Assembly (NCBI GenBank): GCA_023439425.1
Contig: JAEXNZ010000213.1
Coordinates: forward strand, 1-11,735
Origin: Pseudomonadota bacterium
GTDB lineage: Bacteria; Pseudomonadota; Gammaproteobacteria; Xanthomonadales; Xanthomonadaceae
Length of the DNA stretch: 11,735 nt
Direction of reading: 5' to 3'
Shown here: in pieces, positions 6,251-11,735 of the stretch
How the letters are laid out: each line of letters starts with the position of its first letter
Position numbering within the stretch: position 1 is the stretch's first letter
Notes under the pieces: model-generated
The model's input: the letters and a program-made list of their open reading frames with translations, nothing else
Told to the model about the DNA's origin: nothing
Databases searched by the model: none
Translations under genes and position numbers: made by a program

Positions 6251-6631
6251 ATGCAGACCGGTCCGCGTCATTCGGCATTGGGCATCACCGCACTGGTGGT
6301 GAGCCTGTGTGCACTGGTGGTGTTCGCGGTCACCGCGCAGGTGGCACACCGCCCCGCTTACGAAGACATGCAGCAGGTGCCGGTGGCGCTGCTGGTGCTG
6401 CTGTTCGTTGGCCTGGGCCTGAGCGTGCTGGCGCTGCTGCTGGGCATTGGCAGCGCGTTGCAGCACCAGCGCCGCCGGGTCACCGGGGTGCTGGCGCTGG
6501 GACTGTCGCTCACACTGCTGTGGGCGCAGGCCTCACTGGGGAGCTGGGCACATCAGCAATGGGAGCGGGCGCATCCGGCAGTTCCGCCCGCAGCCCCTTC
6601 GCCTGCAGCTCCTGCAGCACCGCCTCGATAA
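6251..6631 (+). CDS. Small three-helix inner-membrane protein of unknown function
   Basis: I do not recognise a family for this 126-residue protein. It has three hydrophobic segments, about residues 9-31 (ALGITALVVSLCALVVFAVT), 43-66 (VPVALLVLLFVGLGLSVLAL) and 76-96 (VTGVLALGLSLTLLWAQASL), separated by short polar turns with a basic QHQRRR loop. A Pro/Ala-rich tail follows from about 108. The ATG is 2 nt after the methyltransferase stop, so it is almost certainly the fourth gene of the aminotransferase unit. Its last 122 bp, including the low-complexity tail, lie antisense to the end of the deacetylase gene. Tight spacing and a coherent membrane topology support a real gene. Its role is unknown. 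Confidence 0.7.
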   Translation: MQTGPRHSALGITALVVSLCALVVFAVTAQVAHRPAYEDMQQVPVALLVLLFVGLGLSVLALLLGIGSALQHQRRRVTGVLALGLSLTLLWAQASLGSWAHQQWERAHPAVPPAAPSPAAPAAPPR

Positions 6632-7346
6632 TCGCCAGGTTGTGGCCGTGCGCGGCCCCTTCGTGCAGCAGCACGATGGCACCCGGCTGCAGGTCAGGGC
6701 GCAGGCGTTCCAGCACCGACTGCGGGGTGCAGTTCACACCGTCGAAGCCGCGCGCGCTCCAGCCCACCCGGGTCAGGCCCAGGCGCTTGAGGGCGGGTGC
6801 CACGAACGGATTGGTCATGCCGACCACCGAGCGATACCAGCGCGGAGGCGCACCGCTCACCTCGGTCAGGGCCTGCTGGCAAGCGCTGATTTCCCTCCCC
6901 ATGGTGGCCGGACCCAGCCGCCAGAAGCGGGTCTGCGGGTGGCTGTGGCTGTGGTTGCCGAGGTCATGCCCGCGTGCGAGTACCCGGTGAACCAGGTCAG
7001 GGCGAGCCAGGGCGCGTTCGCCGACCATGAAGAAGGTGGCTTTGGCCTGGTAGCGGTCGAGCAGATCCAGCACGGCTGGGGTCTCGTCGGACGGGCCGTC
7101 GTCGATGGTCAGCCACACGCGTGGGGCATCGCCGGGCAAGCGGCTGAGCACCGGCGCGTAGAAGCGGCTGTTGGGCAGGAACACCGGCACCATGAACAGG
7201 GCGTGCGAGGCCACCATCAGGGGCAGGCCCAGCAGCCAGCCAGCCTTCCACCAGGCCAGCGCCACCAGCAGCTGGGAGGCCACCAGCCAGGGCAGCCAAC
7301 GCCACGGGCGGCGGGGAATGCGATGCAACGTTTCCGGTACGGTCAT
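6510..7346 (-). CDS. Membrane-anchored polysaccharide deacetylase-like (NodB-homology / CE4) protein
   Basis: This 278-residue protein has two hydrophobic segments near the N-terminus (about 17-36 and 38-58), then a NodB-homology domain. CE4 enzymes remove N- or O-acetyl groups from chitin-like polymers, peptidoglycan or exopolysaccharide. Motif 1 is TIDDGP (80-85, base Asp82 and metal Asp83), motif 2 is NHSHSH (131-136, His132 and His136), and motif 5 keeps LLHEG with His228. Motif 3, usually RxPxG/Y, is degenerate (YRSVVG, Arg172), and the motif 4 region reads VGWSARGFD. The metal triad is therefore intact while substrate-groove residues differ. The start is ATG 7346; ATG 7361, five codons upstream, is also possible. 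The gene is divergent from the glutaredoxin fusion gene (57 bp apart). Its Pro/Ala-rich C-terminal 40 codons overlap the convergent membrane-protein gene. Confidence 0.88.
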   Translation of the reverse strand: MTVPETLHRIPRRPWRWLPWLVASQLLVALAWWKAGWLLGLPLMVASHALFMVPVFLPNSRFYAPVLSRLPGDAPRVWLTIDDGPSDETPAVLDLLDRYQAKATFFMVGERALARPDLVHRVLARGHDLGNHSHSHPQTRFWRLGPATMGREISACQQALTEVSGAPPRWYRSVVGMTNPFVAPALKRLGLTRVGWSARGFDGVNCTPQSVLERLRPDLQPGAIVLLHEGAAHGHNLAIIEAVLQELQAKGLRAELPDAPAPIADVPSSPVRPAPTAV

Positions 7347-7403
7347 GCCCCATGATGCCATGCCGCGTAGAATGACGGGTTCGAATATCCCGGACCTACC
7401 GTC

Positions 7404-8330
7404 ATGTCCCTTGATCCCGCCCTGCGCTCGCGCATCGAATCCATTCTCAACGCCAACCGCGTCGTGCTGTTCATGAAGGGCCAGCCGACCATGCCCCAGT
7501 GCGGGTTCTCGGCCAAGGCCGTGGGCGCGCTGCAGGATCTGGGCGTGGAGTTTGCCCACGTCAACGTGCTGGCCGACGCGGAAATCCGCGAAGGCATCAA
7601 GGTCTACGGCGAATGGCCGACCATTCCGCAGCTGTATATCGAAGGCGAACTGGTGGGCGGCAGCGACATCATTCTGCAGATGGCCAGCAGCGGCGAACTG
7701 AGCAGCGTGCTGGGCCTGGCTGCGCCGGACCGCACCCCGCCGCGCATCACGGTGACCCCGGCGGCAGTGGAAATGCTGCGCGGCGCGCTGGCCGATGCGC
7801 CGGGCGCTTCGCTGCAGCTGAGCATCGACGCCGGCTTCCAGCCGAACTTCCAGCTGGTGCCGCACGACGACAACGCCATCGCCGCCGAGTCCAACGGCCT
7901 GCGCGTGCAGTTTGACGTCTCCAGCGCACGTCGCGCCGAAGGCATCACCATTGACTGGGTGGACGACATCCGCGGCAAGGGCCTGGCGATCGACAACCCG
8001 AATGCGCCGAAGCCGGTGCAGGAACTGAGCGTGCGTGACGCAGACGACCGTCTGCGCGCGGGCACGATCACGGTGGTGGACGTGCGCCCGGCTGACGAGC
8101 GCGCCATTGCCTCGATCAACACCGCTTTCGAGACCTTCGACGGTGACAACCGCGCGCGTCTGGAAGCGCTGCCGAAGGACACCGCACTGGCCTTCCTGTG
8201 CCACCGCGGTGGTCGCAGCGCCCAAGCCGCCGAGCAGTTCCGCGCCAAGGGCTTCACCAACGTCCACAACATCACCGGCGGCATCGACGCGTGGTCGGAA
8301 GAGGTGGACAACGCGGTGCCGAAGTATTGA
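7404..8330 (+). CDS. Three-domain fusion: Grx4-type monothiol glutaredoxin, cysteine-free A-type (IscA-like) domain, rhodanese
   Basis: The first ~105 residues are a CGFS monothiol glutaredoxin: Cys33-Gly-Phe-Ser after KGQPTMPQ, the WPTIPQLYI segment (71-79) and GGSDII (85-90), a domain that binds and transfers [2Fe-2S] clusters with glutathione. Residues ~114-202 resemble A-type carriers such as ErpA/IscA: ITVTPAAVEMLRGAL, LQLSIDAGFQPNFQL, then GLRVQFDVSS and DIRGKGLAIDNPNAP. All cluster-binding cysteines of that family are missing. Residues ~205-308 are a rhodanese with VVDVRPADE and the loop CHRGGRS (Cys266). The protein has only two cysteines, Cys33 and Cys266, one per active site. Its length of 308 is far above the ~105-115 of stand-alone Grx4 proteins. 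A role in Fe-S cluster trafficking and sulfane-sulfur chemistry is inferred. The ATG at 7404 has no clear ribosome binding site. A GTAG palindrome and a terminator follow. Confidence 0.93.
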   Translation: MSLDPALRSRIESILNANRVVLFMKGQPTMPQCGFSAKAVGALQDLGVEFAHVNVLADAEIREGIKVYGEWPTIPQLYIEGELVGGSDIILQMASSGELSSVLGLAAPDRTPPRITVTPAAVEMLRGALADAPGASLQLSIDAGFQPNFQLVPHDDNAIAAESNGLRVQFDVSSARRAEGITIDWVDDIRGKGLAIDNPNAPKPVQELSVRDADDRLRAGTITVVDVRPADERAIASINTAFETFDGDNRARLEALPKDTALAFLCHRGGRSAQAAEQFRAKGFTNVHNITGGIDAWSEEVDNAVPKY

Positions 8331-8340
8331 TTGGCGCTGC

Positions 8341-8365
8341 GTGACACGCATGGCGTGTCACCTAC
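8341..8365 (-). repeat. GTAG-headed REP palindrome (SMAG-like), single copy
   Basis: On the minus strand, GTAG (8365-8362) heads a perfect 9-bp stem (GTGACACGC / GCGTGTCAC) with a CAT loop. It has the same architecture as the pair at 935-1011 but a different stem sequence. It lies between the stop codon of the glutaredoxin fusion gene and the terminator. Confidence 0.75.
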
Positions 8366-8366
8366 G

Positions 8367-8396
8367 AAAACGCCGGCATTGCCGGCGTTTTTTTTT
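8367..8396 (+). terminator. Rho-independent terminator, possibly bidirectional
   Basis: A perfect 7-bp GC stem (CGCCGGC / GCCGGCG, loop ATT), extended by A-T pairs, is followed by nine T residues (8388-8396), a strong intrinsic terminator for the glutaredoxin fusion gene. On the other strand the stem is followed by four T, so it may also end the converging DUF924 transcript whose stop is at 8403. Confidence 0.9.
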
Positions 8397-8402
8397 GCGC
8401 GT

Positions 8403-8942
8403 TTACCCCGAAAACCCACCCTCGGCCAGATAGTCCAGCTCCTCGGGCGTCGGCATGCGCCCAAGCACGGCGTTGCGGTGCGGGAAGCGGCTGAAACGGC
8501 GGATGATGTCGCGGTGCAGTTCGGCATACTGCAGGTATTCCTTGTCGCCCAGCGCGTCGAACATCGCCACCGAACGTTCCTGGTCCTGCGGGTCTTCGGA
8601 ATGTTCGAACGGCAGGTAGATGAAGGCGCGCAGCTTCGGAACCAGCTGGAGGTCCAACCCCTCTTCCACCGCGCGCATCGCGTAGTGCCGTGCCAGTCCG
8701 TCGGTGGCGTAGGAGTGGGCCGTATCGCGGAAGCAGTTACGCGGGAACTGGTCGAGCAGGATCATCAGCGCCAGTGCGCCTTCGGCGCTGACCAGCCAAT
8801 GCTCGCGCGCACGCCTGGCCGCTGCGTAGTGCTCATCCAGGAACAGCTCGCGGAACTGCGCGTCGAACGCAGCATCGCGCGTGAACCACTTCTGTGGTCC
8901 CGCGTTTGTCCAGAATTCGACTACCTTCGTCGCCACGTCCAT
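8403..8942 (-). CDS. DUF924 family protein of unknown function
   Basis: This 179-residue protein matches the DUF924 family: the opening VVEFWTNAGPQKWFTRDAAFD, the core LMILLDQFPRNCFRDTAHSYATDGLARHYA, then PFEHSEDPQDQERSV and a C-terminal RFPHRNAVLGR. Members are all-alpha, TPR-like soluble proteins without an established biochemical role. The start ATG 8942 is preferred because AGGGG lies about 6 nt upstream and the family normally begins a few residues before the EFW motif. An ATG at 8999 overlapping the upstream stop (ATGA) would add 19 residues without family-like sequence. It lies 53 bp downstream of the AMP nucleosidase gene on the same strand, probably on the same transcript. That pairing is the only functional hint. 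Confidence 0.9.
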   Translation of the reverse strand: MDVATKVVEFWTNAGPQKWFTRDAAFDAQFRELFLDEHYAAARRAREHWLVSAEGALALMILLDQFPRNCFRDTAHSYATDGLARHYAMRAVEEGLDLQLVPKLRAFIYLPFEHSEDPQDQERSVAMFDALGDKEYLQYAELHRDIIRRFSRFPHRNAVLGRMPTPEELDYLAEGGFSG

Positions 8943-8995
8943 TCCATACCCCTGCAGGCAGGCCGTCTCCCGGACGCCTGCCCTGGCTGTCTGCA

Positions 8996-9772
8996 TCATT
9001 CGTCAAAGCGCAGGTGGCGGACCGACTTGCCGTTGCGCCGGATAAGCTTAAGCGCCTCGATGCCGATCTGGATATGGTTCTGCACGAACTGGGAGCTGAC
9101 CTTGGCGTCCGAGGCCTCGGTTTTGACCCCGTCCGGGATCATCGGCTGGTCCGACACCAGCAGCAGCGCCCCGCTGGGGATGTGGTTGGCAAAGCCGGCC
9201 GCGAATAGAGTGGCGGTTTCCATGTCGATGGCCATGCAGCGCATCTGACGCAGTTTTTCCTTGAACGCCTCGTCGTGCTCCCAGACCCGGCGGTTGGTGG
9301 TGTACACCGTGCCGGTCCAGTAATCGTGACCCAGGTCGCGGATCGTGGTGGACACCGCACGCTGCAGCGCGAACGCCGGCAGTGCCGGTACTTCCGGCGG
9401 CAGGTAATCGCTCGAGGTGCCCTCGCCGCGGATCGCCGCGATCGGCAGGATCAGGTCGCCCAGCTGGTTCTTGCGCTTCAGCCCGCCACACTTGCCCAGG
9501 AACAGCACCGCCTTGGGCATCACCGCTGACAGCAGGTCCATCACGATGGCGGCATTGGGGCTGCCCATGCCGAAGTTGCTCAGGGTGATGCCGTCGTGGG
9601 TCACGCTGGCCATCGGCCGGTCCAGGCCCACGATGGGCGCACCGGTCAGCTCCGAAAAGGTGTGCAGGTAGCCACCAAAGTTTGTCAGCAGCACATGCTC
9701 GCCAAACTGGTCCAGCGCCACACCGGTATAGCGCGGCAGCCAGTTCTCCACGATTTCCTGTTTGTTTTTCAC
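8996..9772 (-). CDS. amn: AMP nucleosidase, short single-domain form
   Basis: AMP nucleosidase hydrolyses AMP to adenine and ribose 5-phosphate in purine salvage and adenylate-pool control. This 258-residue protein corresponds to the C-terminal catalytic, nucleoside-phosphorylase-like domain of E. coli Amn (484 residues): WLPRYTGVALDQFG (11-24), the phosphate-site segment NFGMGSPNAA (66-75), LFLGKCGG (90-97), the substrate loop AIDMETATLF (181-190), and LLVSDQP with the catalytic Asp208 (204-210). The N-terminal regulatory domain of the E. coli enzyme is absent. The initiation codon is GTG at 9772 with only a weak purine-rich stretch upstream. The family N-terminus (KNKQEIVENWLPRYTGV) fits this start well. 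It is followed by the DUF924 gene, and the autotransporter gene lies upstream behind a terminator. Confidence 0.93.
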   Translation of the reverse strand: MKNKQEIVENWLPRYTGVALDQFGEHVLLTNFGGYLHTFSELTGAPIVGLDRPMASVTHDGITLSNFGMGSPNAAIVMDLLSAVMPKAVLFLGKCGGLKRKNQLGDLILPIAAIRGEGTSSDYLPPEVPALPAFALQRAVSTTIRDLGHDYWTGTVYTTNRRVWEHDEAFKEKLRQMRCMAIDMETATLFAAGFANHIPSGALLLVSDQPMIPDGVKTEASDAKVSSQFVQNHIQIGIEALKLIRRNGKSVRHLRFDE

Positions 9773-9831
9773 TGCCCGTTCTTCTTGTTTTTATGATGTG
9801 CGGCAATTGTCCGGCTGCCGGGAAAAATGGC

Positions 9832-9860
9832 AAGAAAAAAGGCGGCCAAGGCCGCCTTCT
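9832..9860 (-). terminator. Rho-independent terminator of the autotransporter gene
   Basis: A GC-rich stem (AAGGCGGC / GCCGCCTT, short CAAG loop) is followed on the minus strand by six T residues and a further TT. It lies 22 bp after the autotransporter stop codon and separates that transcript from amn. Confidence 0.85.
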
Positions 9861-9882
9861 TTCCCCTACCGGACGGGCCGGA

Positions 9883-11735
9883 TCAGAACTGCACCGACCA
9901 GCGCGCGTTGATGCTGTGGTCGCGACCTTCGCTGCCGAACTGGCCACCGTAGCCCAGCTCCAGCTGCTGGCGCGGGCTCAGCCAGGCCGAAAGGCCCAGT
10001 TCGGCCACGACCGCATTGTCGGCGATCGCCGCACCGGTCACCCGGAAGGCGTCGCTGCCCGCCAGGGCCAGATCGGCCACCTGTTCGCGGTCGCCAAACG
10101 CCTTGCGATAGCCCACACCGCCCGTGACGTGCAGCCAGGCATCCTGCTGCCCCGCGGCCTTCAGGCCACGGTCAAAGCGCAGGCCAGCGGTCGCCAGCGT
10201 GGTGCGGGTGTCGGCGGCCTGCCCGTTCAGCGCGGCGGCACCGCCCTGCTCGTCAATGCCGTCCACGTCCACTTCCACTCGCGCCACCTGCAGGTAGGGC
10301 TCCAGCCCGCCCTGCACGCCGCCGAAGCGGTAGCCGCCCTCGATGAAGAGCTGACGCGTGGTGGCGTCGTAGCTGGCCGACAACGTGTCCTGATAACCCG
10401 CGAAGGCAAGGCTGCGCTGGCTGTCCACGTCGTGGCGGGAATAGCCGAGACCAGCCTTCAGGCCGAAACCGCCCCACTGGTGGCCGACATAGGCACCGAA
10501 GTGGGTGTTGTCGATCTCGGACTTGGCCCGGCGGCCCTGACCCTGCTTGAGGTCGGTACGGCCGGTGCCCAGCAGTGCGCCCACCTGCCAGCCACCGAAC
10601 CGGTGATCGGCACCGACCAGCAGGCCGTTGCTGTTGCCTTCGGTGCGCGCCGCATTGGTGTCGCCATCCAGACGCGTGCTGCCGCCAATGGCCTGCACCC
10701 AGGCACCGGTCGCCCCGCCCTCGGCGTCACCCGGTGCGCGCTGTGCCAGCGAACGCCCCAGCGCGGCATCGCGCAGGTAACGGCTGCTTTCCACCAGCAG
10801 CATCGGCGTGGCCGCATGCAATTCGCCGCTCAGGCTGTCCAGTGCCACGCCGATCTGTTCGGGGAACAGCTGGGTGAGCGGCTGCGGCAGGCCCTGGGTG
10901 ACCGCCAGACCGTCGATCTGCGTGGCAACAGCCAGCTGGTTGGCGGTGGTCGCTGCCGACGCCAAGGCGCTGCCGCGGGTCACGTCGATGCGCATGCGCT
11001 GCGCGTCGTAGGACAGGCTGAACTGCAGGAACGGCGAGAAGGCCGAGAAGTCGGTCGTTGCGAACTGCCCGTTCACGCCACCATCGGCCACCAGGAAGTT
11101 GAACTGCTCACCCAGGTAGTACACGCCGGCTTCCGGCAGTGCCAGCAGGGTGCCGTCCAGACTGGCGGTGCCGGTCACGTGCAGCTGGTCGCTGCGGCTG
11201 CCCGGAGCGAGTTCGGCCTGGTAGACACCGGTGGCGGTCTGCACGTAATCGCCGTCAATGGTCAGGGTGCCGATGGAGTTGCCCGGGGCAATGGTGCCTT
11301 CCACGCGGGTATCACCCAACCGGCCCACGCCCTTCAGCGTGCCGTTGACACCGACCAGGGTGCTGCCGCCGGTCTGAACGCCATTGAACGACACCACGCC
11401 GCCGCTGATGGTCAGGTGGGTGTTGTCGAGCACACCGCTGGCGCTGACCACGCTGCTGCCGGCGCTGCTGTTGAAGGCCATGTTGCGCAGGGTGCCGTTG
11501 AGCAGGAACTGCCCGCCGGCCACATCCAGCGAACCGGTGAGCGTGTTCACGCCATCCAGTTCCAGCACGCCTTCGCGCACGGTGGCCCCGTTGAAGCTGT
11601 TGTCACCGCTCAGGCGCAGCCAGCCGGCACCGGACTTGGTCAGACGGCCGGGGCCGCCGATGTCGTTGGTCCAGTCGTCCCAGGCGTCGCCTTCCCACAC
11701 CTTCAGGCCACCGGCCTTCTGGTTCATCACCACGT
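9883..11735 (-). CDS. Type V autotransporter, C-terminal part (passenger end and beta-barrel); 5' end outside the window
   Basis: The frame is open to the window edge; 616 codons and the stop are visible. It begins in a passenger segment, VWEGDAWDDWTNDIGGPGRLTKSGAGWLRLSGDNSFNGATVREG, which is a passenger-associated transport repeat. Beta-helical sequence follows to GTIAPGNSIGTLTIDGDY (about 146-163) and SDQLHVTGTASLDGTL (181-196), the usual end of the passenger stalk. After a helical linker (about 255-335), the translocator barrel runs from about residue 342 (GAWVQAIGGSTRLDG) to the C-terminal INARWSVQF, whose final Phe is the outer-membrane assembly signal. The barrel secretes the passenger to the cell surface. 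The segment just before the repeat resembles subtilisin-like serine protease autotransporters, but the catalytic domain is not in view, so the passenger activity is an inference. Confidence 0.92.
   Translation of the reverse strand, partial: VVMNQKAGGLKVWEGDAWDDWTNDIGGPGRLTKSGAGWLRLSGDNSFNGATVREGVLELDGVNTLTGSLDVAGGQFLLNGTLRNMAFNSSAGSSVVSASGVLDNTHLTISGGVVSFNGVQTGGSTLVGVNGTLKGVGRLGDTRVEGTIAPGNSIGTLTIDGDYVQTATGVYQAELAPGSRSDQLHVTGTASLDGTLLALPEAGVYYLGEQFNFLVADGGVNGQFATTDFSAFSPFLQFSLSYDAQRMRIDVTRGSALASAATTANQLAVATQIDGLAVTQGLPQPLTQLFPEQIGVALDSLSGELHAATPMLLVESSRYLRDAALGRSLAQRAPGDAEGGATGAWVQAIGGSTRLDGDTNAARTEGNSNGLLVGADHRFGGWQVGALLGTGRTDLKQGQGRRAKSEIDNTHFGAYVGHQWGGFGLKAGLGYSRHDVDSQRSLAFAGYQDTLSASYDATTRQLFIEGGYRFGGVQGGLEPYLQVARVEVDVDGIDEQGGAAALNGQAADTRTTLATAGLRFDRGLKAAGQQDAWLHVTGGVGYRKAFGDREQVADLALAGSDAFRVTGAAIADNAVVAELGLSAWLSPRQQLELGYGGQFGSEGRDHSINARWSVQF

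Noticed and set aside
6447..7355. 302-codon plus-strand frame across the deacetylase gene
   Set aside because: It is Gln/His/Arg-rich shadow sequence antisense to a gene with clear NodB motifs.
7347..8351. Upstream extension of the deacetylase frame through the antisense of the glutaredoxin fusion gene
   Set aside because: The extension has no domain similarity and lies opposite a strongly conserved gene. The deacetylase is complete from 7346.
8943..8999. Alternative DUF924 start at 8999, overlapping the amn stop as ATGA
   Set aside because: The overlap is attractive, but the added 19 residues are not family-like. The ATG at 8942 has a good AGGGG site and the expected distance to the EFW motif.

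Overview
The window is GC-rich gammaproteobacterial chromosome, most likely Stenotrophomonas or a close Xanthomonadaceae relative. Three observations support this: strong GC bias in third codon positions, three short palindromes headed by GTAG (the architecture of the SMAG/REP elements of Stenotrophomonas maltophilia), and the gene families present. The genus is an inference; no ribosomal RNA gene is present to test it.

Layout from left to right. (1) The end of a CitMHS-type carboxylate transporter is followed 19 bp later by a PhaB-like acetoacetyl-CoA reductase whose usual catalytic Tyr153 is Phe. (2) An inverted pair of GTAG palindromes separates it from a convergent QEGLA-motif (DUF1704) putative metallopeptidase. 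Behind that gene, on the same minus strand, lies the ribosome-maturation GTPase gene rsgA. (3) Divergent from rsgA is a tight four-gene plus-strand unit: an AlaA-type aminotransferase, an SGNH esterase, a SAM methyltransferase and a three-pass membrane protein. Its junctions are 3 nt, a CTGA overlap and 2 nt. The 5' end of the aminotransferase looks frameshifted or has an unusual start. (4) The last gene of that unit overlaps tail-to-tail, by about 120 bp, with a membrane-anchored polysaccharide-deacetylase-like gene on the minus strand. (5) Divergent from the deacetylase is a three-domain fusion of monothiol glutaredoxin, a cysteine-free A-type (IscA-like) domain and rhodanese. It is followed by a third GTAG palindrome and a strong terminator. 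(6) On the minus strand come amn (short-form AMP nucleosidase) and a DUF924 gene, apparently one transcript. (7) The right edge holds the C-terminal 617 codons of a type V autotransporter, with its own terminator.

Most of this is core metabolism: translation (RsgA), nitrogen and alanine metabolism, purine salvage and Fe-S/redox homeostasis. The parts most worth a second look are the glutaredoxin/A-type/rhodanese fusion, the Tyr-to-Phe reductase, the QEGLA protein related to eukaryotic tubulin tyrosine carboxypeptidases, and the uncharacterised esterase/methyltransferase/membrane-protein trio behind the aminotransferase. I saw no CRISPR array, tRNA, rRNA, prophage or insertion sequence, and no gene-free stretch longer than 300 bp.
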